Shown one piece after another: positions 1 through 8,353 of a stretch of DNA of 33,820 bases. Position 1 is the stretch's first letter. Each line of letters starts with the position of its first letter. A model generated the notes under the pieces. That model did not search any database. It was given only the letters and a program-made list of their open reading frames with translations, and was not told the origin of the DNA. This stretch comes from Microbacterium sp. T32. GTDB lineage: Bacteria; Actinomycetota; Actinomycetes; Actinomycetales; Microbacteriaceae. Both the position numbers and the translations under genes were made by a program. Location: assembly GCF_001619615.1 (NCBI RefSeq), contig NZ_LQQP01000018.1, forward strand, positions 1 through 33,820, read 5' to 3'.

Positions 1-1
1 C

Positions 2-1459
2 CCCGCCGAAGAGACGCCCGCCCCCGCCGAAGAGGCCGCGCCCGCCGAGCAAGAGGCGCCCGCCGGTCTGGGCGAACAGCCCGCGGCCCCCGCCGCGTCG
101 GGCGACGCGACCGAGGTCAAGCTCCCCGAGCTCGGCGAGAGCGTCACCGAGGGCACCATCACCCGGTGGCTCAAGGCCGTCGGCGACGACGTCGCGGTCG
201 ACGAGCCGCTCCTCGAGATCTCGACCGACAAGGTCGACACCGAGATCCCCTCGCCCGTCGCGGGCACCCTGCAGGAGATCCTCGTCCAGGAGGATGAGAC
301 GGTCGCCGTCGGTTCCGCACTTGCCCGCATCGGCAGCGGAGCGGCCGCCCCCGCGCAGGCGCAGCCCGCCCCGGCCATCGAGCCCGAGCCGATCCAGCAG
401 CCCCAGCCGTCCGAGGTGCAGGAGCAGCCCGCCGCCCCCGCCGCGGAAGAGAAGCCCGCCGAACAGCCCGCCGCTTCGGCGCCGCAGGCCGCCGCTCCGG
501 CGTCCGCCCCGGCCGCCGCGCCGACCTCGAGCGGTGACGAGGTCACCTACGTCACGCCGCTCGTGCGTCGCCTCGCCCAGCAGCAGGGCGTCGATCTCTC
601 GACCGTCAGCGGTAGCGGCGTCGGGGGTCGCATCCGCAAGGAGGACGTCCTCAAGGCTGCCGAGGCCGCGAAGGCGGCTCCGGCCGCGTCCGCTGCTCCG
701 GCCGCCGCTGCCGCGGCTCCCGCCGCGCCGGTCGAGGTCTCGCCGCTGCGTGGCACGACGCAGAAGATGACGCGTCTGCGCAAGGTCATCGCGGAGCGCG
801 CCGTCGCGTCGATGCAGGCCACGGCGCAGCTGACCACCGTGGTCGAGGTCGACGTGACCAAGGTCGCGGCTCTGCGCGACCGTGTGAAGGGCGAGTTCCA
901 GCAGAAGACGGGCGACAAGCTGTCGTTCCTCCCCTTCTTCGCCCTCGCCGCCGTCGAGGCGCTGAAGACGTACCCGATCATCAACTCCACGGTCGAGGGC
1001 GACGAGATCGTCTACCCGGCTCACGAGAACGTCTCGATCGCGGTCGACACCGAGCGCGGACTCCTGACGCCCGTCGTCAAGGACGCGGGCGAGAAGAACA
1101 TCGCCCAGCTCGCGCGCGAGATCGCCGATCTGGCGGCTCGTACCCGCGACAACAAGCTGAAGCCCGACGAGCTCGCCGGCGGCACGTTCACGCTCACCAA
1201 CACCGGTTCGCGCGGCGCGCTGTTCGACACCCCGATCGTTTTCCTGCCGCAGTCAGCCATCCTCGGCCTCGGTGCGGTCGTGAAGAAGCCCGGCGTGGTC
1301 TCGGTCGATGGCAAGGACGCGATCTCGGTCCGCTCGTACGTCTACCTTGCGCTGTCGTACGACCACCGCATCATCGATGGTGCGGATGCCGCCCGTTTCC
1401 TCGGTGCGGTCAAGGCTCGCCTCGAGGCCGCGGCCTTCGAGGGCGACCTCGGGATCTGA
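2..1459 (+). CDS. sucB: Dihydrolipoamide acyltransferase (E2) of 2-oxoacid dehydrogenase complex, 5' end missing
   Basis: E2 core of the 2-oxoglutarate/pyruvate dehydrogenase complexes, moving the acyl group from lipoyl-lysine to CoA. The reading frame is open from base 2; 485 residues are visible. It begins in an Ala/Pro/Glu-rich linker, so an earlier lipoyl domain probably lies outside the window. A complete lipoyl domain spans about 113-337, with the modified Lys at 230-232 in [12 protein letters not shown] second Ala/Pro linker follows, then a peripheral subunit (E3)-binding domain at about 545-660 ([16 protein letters not shown]). The catalytic domain runs from about 750 to the end and carries the family active-site motif DHRIIDGAD, with His at 1364-1366. 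In actinobacteria one E2 commonly serves both complexes, and aceE lies 23 kb downstream here, so aceF/dlaT would be an equally fair name. Confidence 0.95.
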   Translation, partial: PAEETPAPAEEAAPAEQEAPAGLGEQPAAPAASGDATEVKLPELGESVTEGTITRWLKAVGDDVAVDEPLLEISTDKVDTEIPSPVAGTLQEILVQEDETVAVGSALARIGSGAAAPAQAQPAPAIEPEPIQQPQPSEVQEQPAAPAAEEKPAEQPAASAPQAAAPASAPAAAPTSSGDEVTYVTPLVRRLAQQQGVDLSTVSGSGVGGRIRKEDVLKAAEAAKAAPAASAAPAAAAAAPAAPVEVSPLRGTTQKMTRLRKVIAERAVASMQATAQLTTVVEVDVTKVAALRDRVKGEFQQKTGDKLSFLPFFALAAVEALKTYPIINSTVEGDEIVYPAHENVSIAVDTERGLLTPVVKDAGEKNIAQLAREIADLAARTRDNKLKPDELAGGTFTLTNTGSRGALFDTPIVFLPQSAILGLGAVVKKPGVVSVDGKDAISVRSYVYLALSYDHRIIDGADAARFLGAVKARLEAAAFEGDLGI

Positions 1460-1476
1460 TCCCCGCCGACACCGGC

Positions 1477-2583
1477 TCATGATGGCTGGTCCGCAACGTC
1501 TCTGACGGAGCGGACCAGCCATCGGTCTTTTCCCCGGACGAGGGTGACGTACTGACCCCGCTCCCCCTCCGTGAGTCGGACGACGGCGAGCCCCCCGAAG
1601 TCGTCGATCACGTCGAGTCGGGCGTGTCGTGGATCCAGCGGCGCGGGCTCCGCAGGATCGGCCGAAGCTTCGCGAAGCGGAGCCGCGCACACGTCGTCGG
1701 TGCAGGCCGCGAGCGAGGACAGCACGGTGGATGCCGCGGACGCGAGGTCCCCGGAAGCCGTCTCGGACGAGCCGCCCGGTGGAGTCACCGAGGCTTGGTG
1801 AGATCCCGGCTCTCCGCCATCGCTCGAGTCCGTGGCGGGTTCCGCCGGCACCGCAGTGCTCAGGGAGCCTTCCGCTGCGGGAGTGACATGAGACGACACA
1901 GCTCCGTCCTGCTCGCCGTCGCCCGCCCCCGCCCCCGACGTCTCCACGCCGGACTCCTCGGCAGCCGCAGGCTCGCGCGACGGCCCAGCAGCTACCGGCT
2001 CCCCCGACGGCGCGGTCACCGTCATCGCGGCCACCAGAACGACCACGGCGGCGCCGACCCCCGCGAACAGCACCCGCGGCCGCACGCGCCGGAGGGCGGC
2101 ACGCACCGCCGCGAGAAACGGCGGGAGCTCGGCATCCGTTCCGCTGACGTTCGGCGGCGGCGCATCGTCGGGCACGGCCGGGCTCAGCGGTCCGAGGACG
2201 ATCGGCTGCGGCTCGATGACGGAGAGCAGACGCCGTTCGAGCGTGTCCCACGTCGGTGGCGGGTCGGTGAGCAGGGCGTCACGTAGGCGAGCGAACCCGG
2301 GGCGGACGTCGAGCGGCACGAGCGACGTCAGGTCGTTCAGTACGGCGACGCTCGCTTCGAGGACGTCGTCGCCGCCGGGGTCGTCGACCAGCAGCGGGCG
2401 TCCCTCGGCGGTGATCCGCCACTGCGCTCCCGCGGCGCGCGAGGGAGCCGCCGCACACCCGCGGACGACCGCGACCGCGAGAGTCGCAGCCTCCCCCGCG
2501 GTCAGCGGGAGCGCGCTCCGTCGACGTCGGCGGAGGTAGCCGATGACGGTGTCGATCGTGGTGTCGAGCGGAACGGGATGCAT
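1477..2583 (-). CDS. Hypothetical single-pass membrane protein
   Basis: 368 residues; family not recognised. The N-terminal 160 residues are cytosolic in character (starts MHPVPLDTTIDTVIGYLRRR). One clear membrane segment lies at about residues 171-191 (VLFAGVGAAVVVLVAAMTV). A long Ser/Gly/Glu/Ala-rich, low-complexity linker of about 110 residues follows. A small C-terminal domain contains two close cysteines (CTDDVC) and a beta-rich end (GLAVVRLTEGERGQYVTLV). The likely topology is N-in with an extracytoplasmic C-terminal domain, in the style of anti-sigma or signalling membrane proteins, but no motif proves that. It sits between sucB and DUF4191, where M. tuberculosis carries lipB and lipA. 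The ATG at 2583 is chosen because the homopolymer-rich sequence upstream does not look coding. Confidence 0.75.
   Translation of the reverse strand: MHPVPLDTTIDTVIGYLRRRRRSALPLTAGEAATLAVAVVRGCAAAPSRAAGAQWRITAEGRPLLVDDPGGDDVLEASVAVLNDLTSLVPLDVRPGFARLRDALLTDPPPTWDTLERRLLSVIEPQPIVLGPLSPAVPDDAPPPNVSGTDAELPPFLAAVRAALRRVRPRVLFAGVGAAVVVLVAAMTVTAPSGEPVAAGPSREPAAAEESGVETSGAGAGDGEQDGAVSSHVTPAAEGSLSTAVPAEPATDSSDGGEPGSHQASVTPPGGSSETASGDLASAASTVLSSLAACTDDVCAAPLREASADPAEPAPLDPRHARLDVIDDFGGLAVVRLTEGERGQYVTLVRGKDRWLVRSVRDVADQPS
1481..1523. terminator. Bidirectional hairpin between convergent genes
   Basis: A perfect 14-bp inverted repeat (arms 1481-1494 and 1510-1523, GATGGCTGGTCCGC and its complement) with a 15-nt loop lies 21 bases after the sucB stop and is followed by GGTCTTTT. 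It overlaps the last codons of the convergent gene, so it could terminate sucB and act as a 3' end structure for the other transcript. Confidence 0.7.
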
Positions 2584-2690
2584 GTCCCGATGCTCGCCGA
2601 CCGGGAACCACGCTGTCGGAGCGGAACCACGGTTCCGTGGAGGAATCCGAAATCCGCTCGGGTGGGGAGGAGCGGTCCCGGGGGCGAAGA

Positions 2691-2696
2691 TAGAAT
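2691..2696 (+). promoter_or_regulatory. -10 element TAGAAT, probable leaderless start
   Basis: TAGAAT ends 7 bases before the ATG at 2704 and no Shine-Dalgarno sequence separates them. This spacing puts the transcription start at or next to the start codon. No convincing -35 was found. Confidence 0.5.
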
Positions 2697-2703
2697 CGAA
2701 CGC

Positions 2704-3414
2704 ATGGCCGCTCGCACCTCCACCCCCGAGAAGCGCCCGGGATTCTTCTCCCAGCTGCGCACCTTGTACACCTTCACGCAGAAGGAGTACCGCTGGCTCC
2801 CGTTCGCGCTGGCCGGAATCGTGCTCGTGGGCATCGGCCTCGGCGTGCTCGTCGGGTTCCTCATCCCGCCGCTCGCCGCCTGGAGCGTGGTCCTGTGGGG
2901 TGTCACGGGTCTGCTCGCCGGCATCCTCGCCGGAATGATCACCATGACGCGCCTGTCGACGAAGGCCATGTACCGGCAGATCGACGGCATGCCCGGCGCC
3001 ACCGGCCACGTGCTCACGTCGTCGCTCGGCCGCAATTGGCAAGCCTCGGAGACGCCGATCGGCGTGAACCCGCGGACGCAGGATGCCGTCTACCGTGCCA
3101 TCGGCCGGGGCGGCGTCGTGCTGGTCGGTGAGGGCTCCCGCGCGCGTCTGTCCCGCCTCGTGAACGAGGAGCGCGCACGTGTCCAGCGTGTGGCCGCGGG
3201 CGTTCCCGTGACCGTGCTGTACGTCGGCCACGGTGAGGGCGACGTCGAGATCAAGAACCTCGCGTCGGCCATCAAGGCGCTGCCGAAGAAGGTCGACCGC
3301 ACGACGCAGGCCGCGGTCATCAAGCGCGTGGCATCCGTCTCTCCGGGACTGTCGTCGCTGCCGATCCCGAAGGGCGTCGACCCGACCAAGATGCGCGCGC
3401 CGCGCCCCCGCTGA
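2704..3414 (+). CDS. DUF4191 family membrane protein
   Basis: 236 residues, function unknown. It resembles the actinobacterial DUF4191 family (Rv2219 type), which sits beside lipA and glnA1. Visible features are a basic N-terminus (MAARTSTPEKRPGFFSQL), two adjoining hydrophobic segments at about residues 37-80 (FALAGIVLVGIGLGVLVGFL and VVLWGVTGLLAGILAGM), and a long soluble part with RGGVVLVGEGSRARLSRL and a Lys-rich end. Two transmembrane helices with a cytosolic C-terminal domain are the likely topology. The ATG at 2704 is preferred over in-frame starts upstream because a -10 element lies directly before it and homologues begin here. It is followed by a terminator shared with the convergent RDD gene. 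Confidence 0.88.
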   Translation: MAARTSTPEKRPGFFSQLRTLYTFTQKEYRWLPFALAGIVLVGIGLGVLVGFLIPPLAAWSVVLWGVTGLLAGILAGMITMTRLSTKAMYRQIDGMPGATGHVLTSSLGRNWQASETPIGVNPRTQDAVYRAIGRGGVVLVGEGSRARLSRLVNEERARVQRVAAGVPVTVLYVGHGEGDVEIKNLASAIKALPKKVDRTTQAAVIKRVASVSPGLSSLPIPKGVDPTKMRAPRPR

Positions 3415-3422
3415 TCCTCGAC

Positions 3423-3450
3423 GAACGACCCCGCTCCGGCGGGGTCGTTC
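3423..3450. terminator. Bidirectional Rho-independent-like terminator
   Basis: A perfect 12-bp stem (GAACGACCCCGC at 3423-3434 and its complement at 3439-3450) closes a 4-base TCCG loop, 8 bases after the DUF4191 stop and 5 before the 3' end of the convergent RDD gene. It is followed by TCGTTTC rather than a long T run, as is usual for high-GC actinobacteria. Confidence 0.85.
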
Positions 3451-3455
3451 TCGTT

Positions 3456-3914
3456 TCAGCGTCGGACGAGAACCGTCCCGACCGCCTTGTCGTGCAACCC
3501 GCGCTGATCGGCATCCCACACGACCGCGGGAATGATCAGACCCAGCAGCAGGGTGCGGACGACCGGGCGCCACACCCCGACCCATCCGCCGGATGCCAGC
3601 TCCAGACGCATGCCCAGCAGTCGGTGCCCGGGGCTTCCCCCGATCAGCGGGATGAAGACGATCTGCACGAGGAAGAAGATGAGGTTCGTCGCGATCGGGT
3701 TCGCGAACGGCACACCGGTCACCGGATCGGGCGAGGAGAAGAACGCGTAGCCGATGAGACCGGCGCACGCGACGTCGACGAGCAGGGCCGCGATCCGGCG
3801 GCCGGGACGGGCGATCGAGCCACGGCCCTCGCGGGGAAGGCCGAGTCGCTGGCCCGGGTAAGCGTTGTCTGCGGCGGCGGTCACCCCCTCAGCGTAATCG
3901 GGCTCGTGTAACAC
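3456..3914 (-). CDS. RDD family membrane protein
   Basis: 152 residues from the GTG at 3914. It matches the RDD domain: PGRRIAALLVDVACAGLIGY is the first helix with the Arg/Asp signature, a second helix follows at NLIFFLVQIVFIPLIGG, then GGSPGHRLLGMRL, the conserved segment after it, and a third hydrophobic stretch at LLLGLIIPAVVWD ending in RGLHDKAVGTVLVRR. Function is unknown; the family has been linked to transport. An alternative GTG start at 3884 (VTAAADN) would remove ten residues. Neither start has a good ribosome site. An RDD gene between DUF4191 and glnA1 is a conserved actinobacterial arrangement. Confidence 0.88.
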   Translation of the reverse strand: MLHEPDYAEGVTAAADNAYPGQRLGLPREGRGSIARPGRRIAALLVDVACAGLIGYAFFSSPDPVTGVPFANPIATNLIFFLVQIVFIPLIGGSPGHRLLGMRLELASGGWVGVWRPVVRTLLLGLIIPAVVWDADQRGLHDKAVGTVLVRR

Positions 3915-3955
3915 GCCCGAAACATCCGAGATATCGCAGAGACACCGGTTCTGGA

Positions 3956-3961
3956 TAGGGT
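3956..3961 (+). promoter_or_regulatory. Candidate -10 element for glnA1
   Basis: TAGGGT lies 54 bases before the glnA1 ATG, in the gap between it and the divergent RDD gene. It has the TANNNT form of actinobacterial -10 boxes. The -35 is not recognisable, which may mean activator dependence (GlnR-type control is known for actinobacterial glnA), but no GlnR half-site could be assigned with confidence. Confidence 0.35.
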
Positions 3962-4015
3962 CGGGGAGGCTGGCCGAGGCCTACCGATCCCGAATGTTCT
4001 ACCTCTGGAGTCTTC

Positions 4016-5440
4016 ATGTTCAAAGATTCGTCCGAGGTGCTCAAGTTCATCCAGGACGAGGACGTCAAGTTCCTCGACATCCGTTTCACGGACCTTCCTG
4101 GCGTGCAGCAGCACTTCAACATCCCCGCGTCGACCGTCGACGAGGAGTTCTTCACCGTCGGACAGCTGTTCGATGGCTCGTCGATCCGCGGGTTCGCGAA
4201 CATCCACGAGTCGGACATGCAGCTCATCCCCGACGTGACGACGGCGTACCTCGACCCGTTCCGCGAGGCGAAGACGCTCATCATGGTCTTCGACATCTAC
4301 AACCCGCGCAACGGTGAGATCTACTCGAAGGACCCGCGTCAGGTCGCCAAGAAGGCCGAGAAGTACCTCGCCTCCACCGGCATCGCCGACACCGCCTTCT
4401 TCGCTCCCGAGGCCGAGTTCTACATCTTCGACGACGTCCGCTACGAGGTGAAGCAGAACGCCAGCTTCTACTCCGTGGACTCGGAAGAGGGCGCCTGGAA
4501 CACCGGTCGCGTGGAAGAGGGCGGAAACCTCGCCAACAAGACCCCCTACAAGGGTGGCTACTTCCCCGTCTCGCCCGTCGACAAGCAGGCCGACCTCCGC
4601 GACGACATCAGCCTCAAGCTGATTGACGCCGGCCTCATCCTCGAGCGCGCTCACCACGAGGTGGGCACGGGTGGTCAGGCCGAGATCAACTACCGCTTCG
4701 ACACGATGGTGCACGCGGCCGACGACATCCTGAAGTTCAAGTACATCGTCAAGAACACGGCGCTCGAGTGGGGCAAGGTCGCGACCTTCATGCCGAAGCC
4801 CCTCTTCGGTGACAACGGTTCGGGTATGCACACGCACCAGTCGCTGTGGAACGACGGCAAGCCGCTGTTCTACGACGAGGCCGGCTACGGCGGGCTCTCC
4901 GACATCGCGCGCTGGTACATCGGTGGCATCCTGGCCCACGCGCCCGCCGTGCTCGCCTTCACCAACCCGACCCTCAACAGCTACCACCGTCTGGTGAAGG
5001 GCTTCGAGGCTCCGGTCAACCTGGTGTACTCGGCCGGTAACCGCTCCGCGGCCATCCGTATCCCGATCACGGGCACGAACCCCAAGGCCAAGCGCATCGA
5101 GTTCCGCGCGCCGGACGCCTCGGGCAACCCGTACCTCGCGTTCGCCGCGCAGCTGATGGCCGGCATCGACGGCATCAAGAACCGCATCGAGCCGCACGAG
5201 CCCGTCGACAAGGACCTGTACGAGCTTCCCGCCGAGGAGGCGAAGAACATTCCTCAGGTTCCGAACTCGCTGCTCGACTCGCTCGAGGCTCTGCGCGCCG
5301 ACCACGAGTTCCTGCTCGCCGGTGGCGTCTTCACGCAGGAGCTCATCGACACCTGGATCGAGTACAAGATCGAGAACGAGATCCAGCCGCTGGCCCAGCG
5401 CCCGCACCCCTTCGAGTACGAGCTGTACTTCGGCGTCTGA
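4016..5440 (+). CDS. glnA: Type I glutamine synthetase, adenylylation-regulated (GlnA1)
   Basis: 474 residues, standard length for the dodecameric GSI-beta enzyme that joins ammonia to glutamate using ATP. Signatures seen are FDGSSIRGF near residue 52, the ATP/metal region [19 protein letters not shown] near residue 260, the active-site stretch [16 protein letters not shown], and the adenylylation loop [16 protein letters not shown], whose Tyr402 (codon 5219-5221) is the expected target of GlnE. GlnE is encoded 3 kb downstream on the other strand, so post-translational control is probably intact. The ATG at 4016 follows CTGGAGTCTTC, a modest ribosome site. The gene appears to be its own transcription unit, closed by a very strong terminator. 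Confidence 0.98.
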   Translation: MFKDSSEVLKFIQDEDVKFLDIRFTDLPGVQQHFNIPASTVDEEFFTVGQLFDGSSIRGFANIHESDMQLIPDVTTAYLDPFREAKTLIMVFDIYNPRNGEIYSKDPRQVAKKAEKYLASTGIADTAFFAPEAEFYIFDDVRYEVKQNASFYSVDSEEGAWNTGRVEEGGNLANKTPYKGGYFPVSPVDKQADLRDDISLKLIDAGLILERAHHEVGTGGQAEINYRFDTMVHAADDILKFKYIVKNTALEWGKVATFMPKPLFGDNGSGMHTHQSLWNDGKPLFYDEAGYGGLSDIARWYIGGILAHAPAVLAFTNPTLNSYHRLVKGFEAPVNLVYSAGNRSAAIRIPITGTNPKAKRIEFRAPDASGNPYLAFAAQLMAGIDGIKNRIEPHEPVDKDLYELPAEEAKNIPQVPNSLLDSLEALRADHEFLLAGGVFTQELIDTWIEYKIENEIQPLAQRPHPFEYELYFGV

Positions 5441-5454
5441 TCTCCGGATCATCC

Positions 5455-5500
5455 ACGACGAAGCCCGTCCCCGCCGTTTCGCGGGGGCGGGCTTCGTCGT
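5455..5500 (+). terminator. Strong terminator of glnA1
   Basis: A 20-bp stem with one T.G pair (left arm 5455-5474, right arm 5481-5500) encloses a 6-base loop and starts 14 bases after the glnA1 stop. It is followed by TGTGCAGG, without a U tract. Confidence 0.85.
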
Positions 5501-5594
5501 TGTGCAGGGAACATAGACGGTCCGGACGGCGAGCGGCAGCCTCTGGTAAACGCCACGGGGATTCGGCATCCTGAATCGGTCGAGAGGGGCCGGC

Positions 5595-6239
5595 GTGAGG
5601 AATCTTCGGAGCGGGTGGAGGCGTGCATCGTTGGCCGTGATGATCTCGGCCTCCGTGGCACTGACGCTCACGGCGTGCGGCGAGGGGGCGGCCGAGCCCG
5701 GGTCCGAGCAGGCGTTCGCGGACGCCCGGGCGGTGAATCTCGAGTTCAAGGCCACTGTCGCCACCGTGCAGAAAGAGGTCTTCGACGGGGAATGGCGCGT
5801 CGGCGCTTACGGAGATACGCCTGAAGCCTGCGGGGAGGGCTACCAGTTCTCGTTACGACGCGAGCTTCCGAAGGGTTTCTCGTTCGACGGTCAAGGCCCG
5901 CAGCGGATGGAGGAACTCCGCTCGTGGTTGTCCGAGAACGGGTGGCAGCTCGCGCCGACGCAGACGTACGGCGAGGGGATCGAGAACATCGTGATCATCG
6001 CGGGCAAACCGGACGCGAAGGTGTCGCGTCTGGACGTCGACATGGTTCCGGCGAATCCGGCCGAGGGCACGATCGACGTGCTGGAACTGCGCGCGACATC
6101 CACATGCGAACCCGGAGATGCCGCCGCGCTCCTCGACCAGCTGCGCGGCCCGCTCACGGTGGTACCGGACGACCACGGCATCCCGGATCTGGAGAGTCCG
6201 GATGCCCCTCCCCTGTTCGATCGCTTCGACGAGGGCTGA
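5595..6239 (+). CDS. Putative lipoprotein of unknown function
   Basis: 214 residues. The GTG start is preceded by GAGAGGGG at 5582-5589, a good ribosome site. A basic N-terminus and hydrophobic core lead to the lipobox LTAC with Cys28 (codon 5676-5678), so the mature protein should be a diacylglyceryl lipoprotein on the outer face of the membrane. The mature part (about 187 residues) is acidic, with mixed alpha/beta character (RMEELRSWLSENGWQL, IENIVIIAGKPDAKVSRLD) and two further cysteines (ACGEGY, TCEPG) that could pair. It may bind a ligand or partner, but the family was not recognised. It is a single gene, convergent with the DUF2277 gene, 6 bases apart and without a terminator. Confidence 0.82.
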   Translation: MRNLRSGWRRASLAVMISASVALTLTACGEGAAEPGSEQAFADARAVNLEFKATVATVQKEVFDGEWRVGAYGDTPEACGEGYQFSLRRELPKGFSFDGQGPQRMEELRSWLSENGWQLAPTQTYGEGIENIVIIAGKPDAKVSRLDVDMVPANPAEGTIDVLELRATSTCEPGDAAALLDQLRGPLTVVPDDHGIPDLESPDAPPLFDRFDEG

Positions 6240-6245
6240 GCCGGT

Positions 6246-6560
6246 TCAGGATGCCGAGCGCGCGGCGCGCTTCTGCTCCTGGAACGCGCGGATCGCCTCG
6301 TAGCGGTCCGCTGATCGGGCCTGGCGCTTCGCCGCCTCGACTTCGCGCGTCTTGGGCGGAGCCGTCGTGACGAGATCGTCCAGCATCCGGCGGGTGGCCG
6401 CGGCGATCTCCTCGACGGCGCGATCGAACACTTCCTGATTCGCACGGGAGGGCTTCGTCGTTCCGATGATCTTGCGGACGAACTGCAGCGCCGCGTCGTG
6501 GCACTCGTCGTCGGACGCGGGCGGCTCGAAGTTGTGGAGCGGCACGATGTTGCGGCACAT
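6246..6560 (-). CDS. DUF2277 family protein
   Basis: 104 residues. The start MCRNIVPLHNFEPPASDDE and the following HDAALQFVRKIIG are the hallmark of DUF2277, a small soluble family of unknown function that is common in actinobacteria and proteobacteria. The N-terminal Cys2 and His9 are conserved in the family. The C-terminal third is Arg/Lys/Ala-rich and looks helical (REVEAAKRQARSADRYEA). It is divergent from the acyl-CoA ligase, about 100 bases away. Confidence 0.9.
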   Translation of the reverse strand: MCRNIVPLHNFEPPASDDECHDAALQFVRKIIGTTKPSRANQEVFDRAVEEIAAATRRMLDDLVTTAPPKTREVEAAKRQARSADRYEAIRAFQEQKRAARSAS

Positions 6561-6657
6561 GCCGACAGGCTAGGCCGCTCCCCCGCGACGGGAAAGACCC
6601 CGCGTTCCCGGCATCCGCACAGCGGACGTGTCGGTGGGGTCGGGAAGGATGGATGCC

Positions 6658-8352
6658 ATGACCTCCCCCTACGCGTCGCGTCCGTGGCTGAGCTCGTACG
6701 CCGAAGGCGTGCCCCACGAGATCGACGAGCCCTCGCAGACGCTGCCCGAGATGATCGCGGATTCGGTGCACCGCTACGGCAAGAGCGTCGCGCTGGAGTT
6801 CTTCGGCGCGCAGACGACCTACCGCGAGCTGGGCGACCAGATCGCACGCGCGGCCGAGGGGCTGCGCCGTCTCGGGGTGAAGGCGGGCGACCGTGTCGCG
6901 CTCGTGCTGCCGAACTGTCCGCAGCACGTGGTCGCGTTCTACGCCGCGCTGCGGCTCGGCGCGATCGTGATCGAGCACAACCCGCTCTACACCGCGCGTG
7001 AGCTGCGGCACCAGTTCGAGGATCACGGCGCAAAGTTCGCGATCGTCTGGGACAAGGTGGCCGACCTGGTCGCCGACTTCCCGTCCGACCTGGCGCTCGA
7101 GCACATCGTCAGCGTCGACATCACGCGGGCGATGCCTTTCGGTACGCGCCTGGCGCTCCGGCTGCCGGTGAAGAAGGCGCGGGAGTCGCGCGCGCAGCTC
7201 ACCGCTACGCCGACGTCCAAGCGCCCGAAGCCGTGGGACGCGCTGCTGACCCACGGAAAGCTGTCGCGGAAGCACCACGGCCCGCTTCTCGGCGACATCG
7301 CGCTCCTGCAGTACACCAGCGGCACGACCGGAAACCCCAAGGGTGCGGTCCTCACGCACCGCAACCTCCGCGCGAACGCGATGCAGGGGCGCGCATGGGT
7401 GCCGGGGCTCCACGACGGCGAGGAGACGTTCTACGGCGTGCTCCCCCTGTTCCACGCGTACGGGCTGACGCTGTGCCTGACGTTCGCGATGAGCATCGGC
7501 GCGAAGCTCGTGCTGTTCCCGAAGTACGACCTCGACCTCGTGGCATCCGCTGTCCCGAAGAGCTCGCCGACGTTCCTGCCGGCCGTTCCCCCGATCTACG
7601 ACCAGCTCGCGCGCGCCGCCGCCCGCGGCACGCTCGACCTCTCGACGGTCCGGTTCGCGATCTCGGGCGCGATGAGCCTTCCGGTCGCCACCGTCGACCG
7701 CTGGGAGGCGGCCACGGGTGGTCTGCTGGTCGAGGGTTACGGAATGACCGAGTCGTCGCCGGTCGCGCTCGGCAACCCGATCGGCCCGTCGCGGCGCCCG
7801 GGCACGGTGGGCGTGCCGTTCCCGAGCACCGACATCCGGGTGGTCGACCCGTCCGACCCCGAGAAGGACCTTCCGCTCGGCGAGCCCGGGGAGCTGCTCC
7901 TGCGCGGACCACAGGTGTTCGAGGGGTACTGGAACCGTCCGGCCGACACGGCCGCGACGCTCCTCGACGGCGGCTGGCTGCGCACCGGCGACATCGCCTC
8001 GGTCTCGGCCGACGGCTTCGTCACGATCGTTGACCGGCTGAAGGAGATCATCATCACCGGCGGCTTCAACGTCTCGCCCAGCGAGGTGGAGGACGTGCTG
8101 GTGTCGCACCCCGACATCGAGGGCGCCGCGGTCGTCGCGCTCCCGAAGCCGCGTGGCGGAGAAGACGTCGCCGCCGCGATCGTCGTGCGCGACGGCGTGC
8201 AGATCGAACCCGAGGCGATCCGCGACTACTGCAAGTCGCGTCTCGCTGCCTACAAGGTCCCGCGGCGCGTGGTCGTCGTCGACGACCTGCCACGGTCGCT
8301 CATCGGCAAGGTGCTGCGTCGCGAGGTGCGGGAGCGACTGCTGGGGTCGTGA
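6658..8352 (+). CDS. Long-chain fatty acid--CoA ligase (AMP-forming)
   Basis: 564 residues of the ANL adenylating superfamily; it activates a fatty acid with ATP to an acyl-adenylate and then forms the acyl-CoA. Motifs in order are the N-terminal TYRELGDQIARAAEGLRRLG, the phosphate-binding loop QYTSGTTGNPKGAVLTH at about residue 218, the A5 motif GYGMTESSPVALGNP, the hinge motif DRLKEIIITGGFNVSPSEVE, and the catalytic Lys in RSLIGKVLRREVRE near the end. The ATG at 6658 is chosen over in-frame starts at 6628 and 6649. Its stop is one base from the stop of convergent glnE. It may be a FadD-type ligase; chain-length preference cannot be read from sequence. Confidence 0.93.
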   Translation: MTSPYASRPWLSSYAEGVPHEIDEPSQTLPEMIADSVHRYGKSVALEFFGAQTTYRELGDQIARAAEGLRRLGVKAGDRVALVLPNCPQHVVAFYAALRLGAIVIEHNPLYTARELRHQFEDHGAKFAIVWDKVADLVADFPSDLALEHIVSVDITRAMPFGTRLALRLPVKKARESRAQLTATPTSKRPKPWDALLTHGKLSRKHHGPLLGDIALLQYTSGTTGNPKGAVLTHRNLRANAMQGRAWVPGLHDGEETFYGVLPLFHAYGLTLCLTFAMSIGAKLVLFPKYDLDLVASAVPKSSPTFLPAVPPIYDQLARAAARGTLDLSTVRFAISGAMSLPVATVDRWEAATGGLLVEGYGMTESSPVALGNPIGPSRRPGTVGVPFPSTDIRVVDPSDPEKDLPLGEPGELLLRGPQVFEGYWNRPADTAATLLDGGWLRTGDIASVSADGFVTIVDRLKEIIITGGFNVSPSEVEDVLVSHPDIEGAAVVALPKPRGGEDVAAAIVVRDGVQIEPEAIRDYCKSRLAAYKVPRRVVVVDDLPRSLIGKVLRREVRERLLGS

Positions 8353-8353
8353 G

